Positions 42,897 to 54,464 of a stretch of DNA of 64,000 nucleotides are shown in pieces; position 1 is the stretch's first letter, and every line of letters begins with the position of its first letter. The position numbers were made by a program, and so were the translations under genes. Location: contig UESW01001504.1 of NCBI GenBank assembly GCA_900491605.1, positions 191,700-255,699 on the forward strand. Direction: 5' to 3'. This stretch comes from Calamus simplicifolius. Taxonomy: Eukaryota; Streptophyta; Magnoliopsida; Arecales; Arecaceae. Under the pieces are notes generated by a model that saw only the letters and a list, made by a program, of their open reading frames with translations, made no database searches and had not been told where the DNA came from.

Positions 42897-45800
42897 CTAT
42901 CTTGGTTCAAGTTCTGTTATTGACACCTCATTTAGTGACATTGGTATCGACCTGCTCAAAGATTGGTCATGTGTATCTTTGTTCTTTCTCATGCATAATG
43001 CTGGCCGAGAAGGAGCTTTAAGGGACGAAGATTTACTATTGAGCATTAGAACAACTGTAGATATGTTAGGCCTATCAGATGGATTCTCCTGAACACACAA
43101 GAGTCCAATTTGAATGCATTTTACGACCTCACTTTCTAGGTAATGGCCATCTAATGCTGGGTCCAATATTTCAGAAATTTTTCCTTTATTCCACTTCTTC
43201 CATGTCTGCATTGAATGAATTTATTTAGAAAATAATACAAAAAAGAATAATATTATGCATCTATTTATGACTTTTTATTTGGATTTTTTTTTTAAGACAA
43301 GGGAGGAGGGGAAGGGTGGAATGATTATAATAGGTTGATATGCAATTAAACATACTTACATAGCTCAGAAGGTCTTCAGCACCTTCAGAATAAGAGAAAA
43401 TACTATTTTTTCTCCCTGTCACAATTTCTAAAATTATAACACCAAAGCTGTAAATATCTGATTTGGTTGAAAAATGCCCACGCATAGCATACTCTGGTGA
43501 TATATATCCACTGCAATAATATAAATAGACCTTAAAAATTTTATATGATCTACCATTGGAATGCATGCATTATTCAAAATTTCATACTTACAATGTTCCA
43601 ATAACTCTGCCAGTAGTTCCCTCTGTTTGGCTATCATCAAAGAGCCTAGCTAAACCGAAATCTGAAATCTTCGGGTTCATGTCTGCATCTAATAAGATGT
43701 TGCTGCCTTTTAAATCCCGGTGTATAATTTTTAGCCGGAATCTTCATGTAGGTATTGTAGGCCTCGAGAAATTCCTTTGATGATATGGTACCTTCTCCGC
43801 CAGTTAAGACTTTTGCTCTTTATAGGATCTATTTATATATAATCTTAACAGTTAGTATTGTAGTACAAATTGCAATAATTCTAAGATAGCTTGAATGCAG
43901 AGAAAACTAGAAATTTGTTTCTTTTATGCAACATAACAAAGATCCGCTTTGAAATGCAAGTTTCCAGATTTTCTAGAAAAAGAATGGGGAGAGGTTGCAA
44001 TAGCAAGCTTGGTTCAACATGCAAATTCTTATAAGAATAAGCTGATTCGTAAGGAAGAAGTACCAAATAAAAATGTGTCCAAGCTTTTATTGGGGACATA
44101 TTCATAGGCAAGCAGCTTCTCTGATCCTTCTAGGCAAACTCCCAAAAGTCTTACAAGATTTCTATGCTGGAGCTTAGCAACCAAAGCTAACTCATTCTTC
44201 ATTACTTCTAATCCTTGCCTTGAATTAGTTATCAATCTCTTCACTGCAATTTCTCGTCCATCCAGTAGTATTCCCTACCAGAAGAAAATAAATAAGTGAA
44301 ATTAATTTAGATCATGAGAAAAACGAACATCCAGTAGAATAAATGCTTGTTTTGAAAGTGCAAACGGCAAAATGAGCGCATGATCTTTATGCAGAAGGCT
44401 GTCATGATACCTTGTAAACCGCACCGAAGCCACCTTGCCCAAGTTTATTTGCTTCAGAAAAGTTTATCGTTGATATGTCAAGCAACAGTGACTCCACACT
44501 TGTGATCTCTTCTAAGATAGACTTATCTACTGAAAGAGAATAAAATTTAATGAGTGGATTCCTTGCTGAACATTAACAAAGGATGCCAAGATGAAAGATT
44601 GCAAGTACGATTCCTTGAGCGCTTTTTATCTCACCGACTCAGCCTGTACAAGTGCGCATTAAGATGGAAATGTAGGTTCTTACTATTCCAAGAGGTGATT
44701 AGGACCAGTTGACGTAGCTTGATGGCCGGTTGATTTTTCAATTAAATATTGCAGTTAAGATCTCATATATAATGTTCTACCAAAAAACTGATATATAATG
44801 TCAACTCCCTCCCTAATAACCTAAAACTTTTGGCATCTAATAGTTAATTAATATGATACTACAGCATGAGAACTCATGTGTTCTTATTTGAGTTATATTT
44901 CTTTTGAGTCACTTTTGACTTGTTATCTTGAGTCATTTGTGGCTCGTTTATGTCATCAAGTATATTGTCCGAGCAACTTAATTTTTTTTGGAGGTTTAGG
45001 CAGTGATTTAATAATTGTCGCTTAAGCTTTTATAATGTAGCAGTGATAAATAGATATATGATTGCTAAAACTTATACCTCCATTGTTAGCAATGTCATCT
45101 CGGATTTTAACTCCCTTTTTTTTTTTCTTTTTTCTTCCTTTTTGCGGTGCCATAGGGATCCTAGTAGAGACCTTTCTATAGCTTTAATCAAATGCTTTTC
45201 TTTGAGATTGATTGTGTTTGTCCTCGTTTGACTGGTTTATACCTTCGTATGGATGGGCTGGTTAGCATTTTAGATTCTATTGGTAAGCTAACACTTTTTG
45301 CGATGAAATTTATAGTCATTTTTTCATGTGGTAAGCTAACATAATCTTTTTTAAAATGGCTTGTAATGGATCTTAGTTACTAATGCATATAGAGAGAGCT
45401 AAATTTAGCTACACATAGTTATATATATATATATAAAGAGAAGTGTAGTGCTGGATTTTTGAACTAATATTAGAAGCATTTACTTTATGGGTTGCTTACG
45501 TGGTAATTTTATTGTTGAGTTCCTTCTCCTCTGGTAGCAAACGCAGATGATGGAGATGAGCATGGCTGCAGCCACTAGAGGCATGATGATTGCAAGAACT
45601 AGCCCCGTCGAATTCTTCTTGCTTCCTGCATTGATAAATTACCATTTTCATTTGATTTTCATCTCAACATGACACATCTGATACAAAACCATGAGCTCAT
45701 TCATTTAAGACCAATAATTATTACATCAAATGTTTTCGTTGCATTGTGAGTCTACTAGCACCTAATGGAAATTAACAGTGGAAAAGCTTCAATTTCAGGA

Positions 45801-47742
45801 CCTCTAATGTTTGGAGCAGAACTAGAGAGAGCGATTTGAGAGATCCAGCCTTATAATCATGACCGTCAATCGAAGATGTCCTCTCTCATGATCATGACCA
45901 CTCACGACAATGATTATGCTGTATATGTTAAAAGAATTTTTTATTTTTTATATTAAATTTATGGTCCTAGTAGGTTTCTAATATCAATCAAATATCACTC
46001 ATTCAATGGTTCGATCTTGTGATGCAACCAAAGGTCTGATTGGATGGAGGCCAATAAGGAAAAAAAGAGTATTAAATATCATTTGAGAGGAAAAGCTTAA
46101 ATTTTATGGAAAATATTAAAATTTTTATTCTTAAATTTTAAGATAATAAAATAATAAATTTGTAATTTTAACTTTATCTTTTTAATTCTATTTTTATAAA
46201 TTAATTCAAATTTTTTATAGTAAAAATATATTTATATTCTGTAGACTTAATTTTTTTTGTTTCTTTCTTTTCTCTTTTATCTAAAATAAAGTGAATGTAA
46301 CTTGTTCTTTTTTCTTCTTTTCTTTTTTCCAAAATAAGAAGAAGATAGCAGCCCTCTCTTACCCTTTCTCCTTTTTCTCTTTTTTTTCCTTCAAAAATCC
46401 AGACAAACCCCAAGGAATACAAGGCAGATGTCAAATAAGATATAGGTACTAGGACCATAAGCACGGATCCTCTACGTTACAAGGACCATAAGACTAACAT
46501 CAATCAAAAAAGAGAAAATTATTTTGTAAATGTTGTCTTTTGTCTTGAGTCACCTTGGTTGGACATATTATTTAGCAGGACCTCTCTAAATAGACAAAAA
46601 TCTGTGCGTATGAAAAAGCGTCTGATCTACTTAAGTTTTCATAAAACTAAGCAAGCCACCTTTAGGTTTTTTTTTTCTTCTTCTTCTTCATTTTTACTTT
46701 CCCCTTATTATCTGACCAATTTTGTTTGTCCTCTATGATGTTTCATCCAAAGCCATTATCTCATGGCCGTGTTGGAGCAAGTTCTATCTTGATTATATGT
46801 TTCATACCGATAAAAGGATAAATGGTTGTTATATACCACGTTCGCCAGATTAAAGAGGTATTACATGCAGCCACATAGCTTGAAGAGGTCAGCGTTTTAC
46901 CTTTGGCAGTTGGACTAGTTGATGGAGGGCGAAGGGATGGCATTGTCGATGGAGGGATTAGATCCAAAGGAGGTGGCGGAGCACCCCAAATAGTAGCTGA
47001 CTTGAAGAAGAGGGATGGGTCATACCTCAAAATACATCTTTCTCGTAGAGCAATATTCCTCCCACAGCTGCATAGCAGCAATTCTGAAGTTTGTCAAAAG
47101 AGTCTCTCTAAGGCACTCGATGCATTGAACTCCCAGCAGATCTCTCTCGTGCACTGAACCAGCCCATATAGAATCCAAGAGCTTGTAGCATTAATTTCAC
47201 CAGTAGCAACATGCGAGCTGATGAATTATAAGCTGCCAATTGAGAAATTGCATTTATCATCTTTTCCAGTTGCCGAACAAATCGTTCTGGTTCATCGGCA
47301 GCAGCCGTCCAGCTCATCAAAAGAATTGAGGAATTTTTTTTATATTGGAGAAGAAACTTTTGGTTGTGTAGTGCAAGTGGCAATCATCATACCACACGGT
47401 CGCGCTTCTATTGTACGGGCATAGCTGAAAGATATCCTCAGATGCGGTGCTAAGGCAGTCTGAACATTCTTGGGAGCTGGCATCGCCCCGACAGAGGGCG
47501 AGACCATAAATCTGGTCTGGTACCATGCCCTTGGTGTCGCTGAAGAAACCAGATGTTGGAGTATTGTTGGACAAGGAAGAGAGCAATAGCTTGAGGTTCG
47601 TTTGGAATGCGCTATTAATGGCGTAGCTGCCTGCGTTTTCGCACAGTTTTCTAAGAAAGCCACCACTGGATTTGGAGCCATGAAGCACAAGAAGGAAGGA
47701 AGAGAGCAAGAGTAATTGAAGGATTTTTGGAAGAGGAGGCAT
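42897..47742 (-). pseudogene. Cysteine-rich receptor-like kinase (CRK, DUF26/Gnk2), seven exons, frameshifted
   Basis: Exons on the minus strand: 47742-46901, 45626-45500, 44529-44411, 44274-44064, 43828-43592, 43510-43370, 43205-42897, all with GT-AG ends. Exon 1 has a signal peptide (ILQLLLLSSFLLVLHG), a Gnk2 domain with C-x8-C-x2-C (CRGDASSQECSDC), a second Gnk2 domain and a Pro-rich linker. Exon 2 is the membrane span. Exons 3-7 give the Ser/Thr kinase: GQGGFGAVYK loop, AVKRL lysine, HRD, DFG, SPEYAMRG and the DRPNISTVVLML end. Shifts break the second Gnk2 domain (about 47325, 47200, 47145 and 47065) and the site just before HRD (about 43736; exon of 237 instead of the usual 238 bp). CRKs sense apoplastic or redox signals at the plasma membrane. 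Either a pseudogene or an error-rich assembly. Confidence 0.92.
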
Positions 47743-50067
47743 CAGTCACAAGCCTTCAATGCAACAAGTCGATGCAACAAGTCGATACACATTATATCAC
47801 AGATGTCATATACAACTAAATGTTGCTGAAGGTGCGAGTCTTCCCAATTCTTGCTGCTTTGGACGGGGTTTGCGTGACTTGCAGGGTACGTAGGCGAGAT
47901 AATGTCTTTGGAAGAAATAAATTGGACTGAAGAGCGGTCCATTACTGATCGGAAACCTCGATGTAACCGTTTTGGAGGAATTTTTTTTTTTTTTTTGGTT
48001 GTCCTTTGGTTTTCAATGGTTGAAAAGTTTTTGAGCATATTAAGCGACGGAAATTTAGCCAGTGGGTTCACAATATTCAAGTGATAGGGCTTATGGTAGT
48101 GGTACACATCAGGGGTCTGTTCAAGGTTTTATAAATTTTCGAACTTTCCTAAACGACCCTTGCTAGAGTTTTGCATTTATGTGGCACGGTGTTTCCCTGC
48201 TGTTACGAACCAATTCAGATGATGGTGTCTCTGCCTGCCTGCGGTGGAGTTGAGATGCGAACAACTGTGGAACTTGAACCGATGCAGGGTATGGCCCTTG
48301 AAACACTCGGATGCTGACAAATTCACTGCTATATCAGTTGCTTCATTTCAACGAGGCCCGCTGATTTAAGGAGTTCTCATGAAGCAAATAGTCTAAAGCG
48401 TTTCATAAAGATTCACATTGTGCTCGAGAAAATTTTCTGATGGCTCTGCTAATCTAGAGAGACATTCAACAAATATCCCATCCTTGCCTTCCATGACGCG
48501 CTCGCTTTGAGGCTGCAAGGCTAGTGGGTTGGGTGGATGTCAAGATCATCAATTTTTTACCGATATTTACTTCCTTATTGGAATATTAATTACCTAAAAT
48601 TAGGAAAACACAATCACCTCTTGATCCAATTGTTTCTTACTTCTCTTTTTTTAATATATATATATTGCTATGATACTCTTTTTATTTTTAAAATATTAAG
48701 ATATTAATTGTTTCATTTTATATTAAGAGATGCAAATATTTTATTAAGAATCACTTCTATTCGGTTATATGAGTGAGTAAAAATTGAATATCATAAGGTA
48801 ACGAAGTAAAAAAAGAGTAGCACTTCATATCATTTGTTAGACTGAATAATTAAGTTATCTAAAATTTACTAAAATTTTAAAATATATTTAATTAAAATTT
48901 AAATTTAAAAATTTAAAATAAAAAAGATAAAAAATTATATAAACATATTAGACAATGTTTTAAGAATTAGTTTTTATTCTTTTATGCAGACAATTTATAA
49001 TCAAGGTATAATAATTCAATTCGATCCAAACATTCAACCACGAGTATGATAATCCAAAGATAAGATCAAAATAATTATAAAAAAATAATATTAAAGAAAA
49101 AGGATGAAAAAGCTTTTTTTTTCTTAGCAAAGGTTTTAAGATATGGATTTTGAAGGAGCCTTGGTAGGATAAAAAAAAAGGGATTCAAGTTTTAGCCTAC
49201 AACTCTAATCTTTGAGTGTATTTATAAGCTCAGTTCCATATATCCCAATGCCTTAGCTTTTATGGCCTTAAAAACCCATAACCAGCTTTTTCGGCCTTAA
49301 AAGCCCATAACCATTTCTTCAGATCATATAAAAATAATAATAATATTAAATTGTTTGGAACAGTTCATTTGCCTAAGCGTTCTCACGTAGGTGTTACGCT
49401 CACGGTGTATTGGCGCGAGCGGTTGCGAGTGCAACACTCATGGGCGATTGCAAGAGATTATTTTTTAATTCAAAATCCTTTTTAAAACCATGAAACGGTC
49501 AACATGATAATGTTTTTCTCTCGTACACTCGGTCATCTACTCCTGCGGATGTCGCAACTATGATGGGACCACAGTGTGGTGAGATGCAGGAGAAAGTGGC
49601 TCCACATTTCTAAGGATGCTAAAGGAGAAGATGGTTCCACTAGAGAATTGGAAGAGATGAGGCGAGAGGAAGGGGAAATTGGTTTCGCATTACCAAGGGG
49701 CTCTAAAGAAGATGGTGGTTATGATAGGGATTCAAAGGGGATGGCAACTCCATTAGTCAAATAAAAGAGATGGTAACTCCATTCAGAAAATGAAGATAGG
49801 ACTCTAATGAGAACCATCTCGAAGGACAAGATCAATGCTTCAGCCTATTTAACCTGTTATGAGAGTTAAATGAACAAAAGATTATTTATCATGTCAATGA
49901 TTCTGATTTATTTATATTTTTTAAAAATAATAAAGAAGTACCAAACTACAAATAAGGTAGATCGGATCATGCCTAATTCTAATATGACCTGATTTTATAT
50001 TAGGGCCTTGATTTTGGATCTGGATCCAATCCATCCATTGACTAGATCAGATTGGGTCAGATCTATG
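47743..50067. other. Intergenic, AT-rich, no gene seen
   Basis: It includes the presumed CRK promoter. A 14-bp duplication (GATGCAACAAGTC twice) is near 47758-47785. GGCCTTAAAA-GCCCATAACC occurs twice at 49262-49312. No long or conserved reading frame. Confidence 0.5.
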
Positions 50068-51049
50068 TAGAGGTATCAAATAAGCTATACCAAGCTGGCA
50101 TGCGATGAGATGTGCCAAGCATGGCCCATCTAGGGTGTTGTGCTAGGCCACCCCCCTCCCCCCTCCAAAAAAGAGGACCACTGGCCTTGGCAGCATGGTG
50201 GCCAATAACAGGCTGGCACAACATAGCACATGGGCCAACAAAATGTGTGGTCCATTATTAGGCCAACGGGGCACTAATGAGTAATGGGCCTGCCCATTAG
50301 ACACACCAAGCCCGTCAATGGGCCTAGCATGCCAAGCTCTCCAGGCCAACCCACATAATGGCAAGCAGGCCTACCCACCGAGCATATGCTTAGCACATGA
50401 GGCTAGCTAGAGAAAGGGCAAAAATACCCTCCCCAATAACCAAAAAAAGTTACTTAAAGAGGGCATTTTCATCTAGTTCCTAAAATACCCTCTATAACAA
50501 CCAAAAAAACAGATAGTTTTCTAGGCTATTCTAGTCTTTTAGCCAAGAATACCTATTTATCCTTTCCAATGATCATAAACGGCTAATTTCTCATGTTATT
50601 TGGGCCATTTGAAAGCCCCTCAGCACCTATAAATAGGCTTCAATCCACAATAAACCATAAGCTCTCTAAACATTTCTAAAGCTCTCTTTAGCTCTCATAA
50701 ACTCTATTGTAAGCCCTTCTTATCTTTCATTCTTCTTACAAGTCTTTCAAGTTCTCTTGAGCTATCTTAATTTTTTTCTATTTTCTAATTAGTTGTCTAA
50801 TCTCTCTACTCTCATTAACAGCCATTAGATCCAGAACTAGACTCAGGGCCTGTGAAGTCTAGCTACACTTTGACATTGAGGATATCACTATCAAAGGACT
50901 TTATATAGTTTGCAAGAAAAACTATAATGTGACACTTCCAGAGGAACCAGTTACTTGGTTCGGTACTAGAAGAAATATGAGTGTGCAATACTTAAGGCTA
51001 CCTAATCTTAGATTAAAATTAACCAAGGAGGTGAGCTAGAAAATTTTGC

Positions 51050-52640
51050 TTATTCTCAATAATTAAATATGAAAGAATTATCAAAAATCATTGTAGCTAG
51101 TGAAATACCTTTAACGTTTGCCAAAAATTCAAGATTTAAAAGTCATATGAAAAATGCTTTAAATCCTACATATAAAAAAATTCTCAAAATACTGCTAAAT
51201 TTGATTGTTTTAAACAATTTTATGATTATAAAGAAAATATAATTTTATATTTAAAAATTTTTGATGATAAAATAGCACTTACATCTAATATTAGGACAAG
51301 TGTAGTTGAATTATCTTATATTTATGTTACCACTCATTTTATTGATTGTAAGTAGGAATTACATAAAAGAATTCTTAGTTTTAAATTAATTGAACACACA
51401 CATTGCCACCACCATTCATGCTCATATTATGCAATAATATAAGTACCATATACATGATAAATTTTTTTAATTACTTTAGATAATGCATCTAATGTTAATG
51501 TTGCTACTAAATTAATTAAATCATATTTGCATCCCATTTTAGATGAAAAAAATTTTGATATTAGATATGCTTGTCATATTATAAATTTAATTATATAAAA
51601 TGAGGTAAAAGTTATTGAATCATATATAGGTAAAGTTATGGAAGCCATTAAATATATCAGGAGATAAAAAATTACATATTTAAATATTTATCGTGCATAT
51701 GGATTACAATGTAAATAATTTTTATTAGATATAAAACATAAATGGAATTCAACATATTTAATGCTATAATCATATTTTGAATATAAAAATGTTATTACTA
51801 TGTTTTATAATAGTCATTTTATAATGAACCTTCATTAGAATATCCTTAGCATAATGCTAATGTTATTATGCAATTTTTACACTTTTATAAAGCTATTAAT
51901 GTTTTATTTACTATTTATTATCCTACGTCTTCCCTTATTTTGCAAAAAATATATAATATTACTAATTATTTTTTAAAATATAAGGAGAGTGATAATTTGA
52001 AAATATAATTTTATCCATGGAAATAGAATTTAATAAATATTGAGAAGAAAATTTATATTTTTATTGTTTAGCTTTAGTTATATATCAGAGTTAAATTAGA
52101 TAGTTCATATATAATTAAAAGTAATTTTTTAAAATATGAGTTATGAAGTAAATATAAATGGATTTAAAGAAGAAATTACTAATTTATTTAATAAAATAAT
52201 TATATTATATGATTAAAATATAAAAGTAAAAGGTTCTCTATTTTAGGACCAACTCTAGATGTTATGGGGATTTGGTCTTTATTGTTTAAAAAACAAAGAA
52301 CCATCATTTCATCACCTTTACCTATTGAATTAAATATTTATTTGACTAATAATATTATAAACTTTTTAACACATGAAGAAATAGATAATTTTGATATTTT
52401 GGCCTAATGAAGAGCATAAGAAAATAATTATCCTATGCTCTCCATCATGGTTTATGATATACCAATCCCTACAGTAGCATTAAAGTTTGCTTTTAGTGCA
52501 CAAAGACAGATATTTAATAAAAGGAGAAGCCGATTGAAGCCAGTGAAAATGCTGATTTGCCTTAAGGATTGGTACGAAGAGAGGATATAAGGTCAGAAAA
52601 ATCATGATGAAGAATCTTCTCAAAATGATAATGAGTAGAG
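51050..52640 (+). pseudogene. hAT transposase remnant
   Basis: Pieces in several frames. Near 51262-51400: KIALTSNIRTSVVELSYIYV, then a stop in place of Trp, and the LHKRILSFKLIEH segment. Near 51470-51600: TLDNASNVNVATKLI with the catalytic-region Asp, then YACHIINLI. WNSTYLMLES lies near 51736. The C-terminal dimerisation domain is at about 52430-52600 (LSIMVYDIPIPTVAL-like, then FAFSAQRQIFNKRRS). More than ten stops are present, so it is inactive. The family is the RICESLEEPER/Ac-like group. Confidence 0.82.
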
Positions 52641-52744
52641 TAATTGAAGATTAAAAATGAAAGACAAATAACATGCCAAAAATAAGTTCCAAAAAGACAA
52701 GTACATCTAATTTATTTTATTTGGTTTCTCTAAATTTAGTTTTA

Positions 52745-52768
52745 AAATAATAATAATAATAATAAATA
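52745..52768 (+). repeat. AAT trinucleotide microsatellite
   Basis: About seven ATA/AAT repeats in a row, just right of the hAT remnant. Confidence 0.8.
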
Positions 52769-52963
52769 AAAACTACTTGGTTGGTAGGTTGGCCTATCAG
52801 GCCTAACAACTTAGGGTTCGGATTATGTCAAACAAAAGACAAAGAAGAAGATTAAAAAGTTAAAAACTTATTTTGAATGACTAAAAAATGAAGAAGAGGA
52901 TGAAGCAAGAATGAGATGATGCAATTGTAACAAGCCATTTACCTACCCATAAAAAAAGGTATG

Positions 52964-54057
52964 TGTTGCCGCCGGGATCTGTCCTCCGACTCGGGCGCGG
53001 TCGGTCTCCTGGTCTGGGCTTCCTCCGGGGCGGACCTGCACAGAAGTCCTCCGCGGAAGACCTTCCGACGCTTAAGTCAGTGGGGATCGGTGATCAACAG
53101 AAAATGGAGAGAGGGATCTCTCCGGGAAGTCTCTCCAGGGGTGGCCAATCGGGAGCTCCAGGGGAGCACCGACGAGCAGTGGAGGAGAGTGAGAGTGAGA
53201 GTGAGCCAGGGGCTGTGACCGCATACCTGAGAAAATCTGGGAATGTCGTATTTATAGGCAATCACCTGGACCTTGAGCGCCTTCTGGAAGGTTCGATGGT
53301 TGTTGGGATTCGAATCAATCTGTTATGAAGCCGGTGGGATCCGTATCTTGTCTGTTAAAAGATTGATGGCTAGGAGGGCCCTCTGATGGCCTGAGCTCTG
53401 ATGAGTGCGTAGGTCCTAGGCCACTATTCTATATCCTAGTCCACTCCTCAATATGATTCTTTGTTTGGGATTCTGTTACTATAGGCCTAGGCTCTTCCGT
53501 GCCGGGTTTCATGGAGGTGAGTATCGAGTCATGGATCGCTCAGGGAAGCCGAGCTATGGAAGCTCGGGGGAGCCGAGCCATGGAAGCTCGGGGGAGTCGA
53601 GCTATGGAAGCTCAGGAAAGCCGAGCTATGGGAAGCTCGGGGGAAGCCAAGCCATGGAAGCTCGGGGAGCCGAGCCATGGAAGCTCAGGAAGGCCGAGCT
53701 ATGGGAAGCTCGGGGGAAGCCGAGCTATGGAAGCTCGGGGGAGCCGAGCTATGGGAGGCTCAGGGGAAGCTGAGCTATGGAAGCTCGGGAAGGCCAAGCT
53801 ATAGGAGGCTCGGGGGGAGCCGAGCTATGGAAGCTCAGTGGAAGTCGAGCTATGGAAGCTCGAGAAGGCCGAGCTATGGAAGCTCGGGGAGGCCGAGCTA
53901 TGGATGGCTCGATAGAACCGAACCATAAGTTGCTCGGCCCACCGGGCCACATTAGTTGGGTCATTCTTCATAGGCGTAACGTAGCGGGCGGGGGAATGGG
54001 GCTAATCCTAGCCCCTTCGCATGGTTATCAATGCAATGGCAATTTTACCCCTCAACA
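52964..54057 (-). repeat. 3' LTR of Tat-3 (1094 bp) with 24-bp hairpin array
   Basis: Minus-strand TGTTGAGGGG at 54057 follows the polypurine tract, and the LTR ends GGCAACA at 52964. 53530-53930 has about 16 units of GGGAGCCGAGCTATGGAAGC plus TCGG; each unit holds CCGAGCT-ATGGA-AGCTCGG. A minus-strand TATAAATA lies at 53249-53256. Confidence 0.85.
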
Positions 54058-54076
54058 CATGCCCCCCACTCCCTAG
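54058..54076 (-). other. Polypurine tract of Tat-3
   Basis: Minus-strand CTAGGGAGTGGGGGGCATG immediately upstream of the LTR. Confidence 0.8.
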
Positions 54077-54464
54077 TTCTAAGCGTAGGTTCGGGCGTAG
54101 GGAGTATAGACTTGGGTGGCGCGCTGTGAACGAGGGGACATCCAATTGACAGCCCATGCAATGATGCCCTAATTAATGCGGTGGGGTCGCTTTGCTTTTT
54201 CGAGGTGGATCCGTCATTCTTTAGGGGCAAAGGTAACAGCTGGGAAAGCACCATGTGGGAAATCTCGATTCTCACGGCGCCCGTAGTGGCAGTTCCGGAT
54301 GCCTAGGTTGAGACTCCTCCCCCTCACCCTGAGGCGGTTTCACTTGGAAAAAACGGAGCTGTGGCGGCGCTATCTCCATTCATAGTGCCCTTTTCGCTTT
54401 CCCTTAGAGAACTTCATCTTCCCGTTTTTACTGCGATCTTGCTCAGTCTCTCGTGATTGAAGAT

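Larger units (their letters stand above)
50068..52830 (+). mobile_element. Decayed hAT (Ac-like) transposon, limits approximate
   Basis: A TAGAGGTATCAA sequence near 50073 resembles an Ac-like hAT terminus. It is followed by GGCC-rich subterminal DNA (50100-50400), as in plant hAT elements, and a decayed transposase at 51050-52640. I could not find the opposite terminus or an 8-bp target duplication, so the ends are guesses. Confidence 0.5.

Noticed and set aside
45421..45436. TA dinucleotide run in a CRK intron
   Set aside because: Too short and too common in plant introns to deserve a feature.
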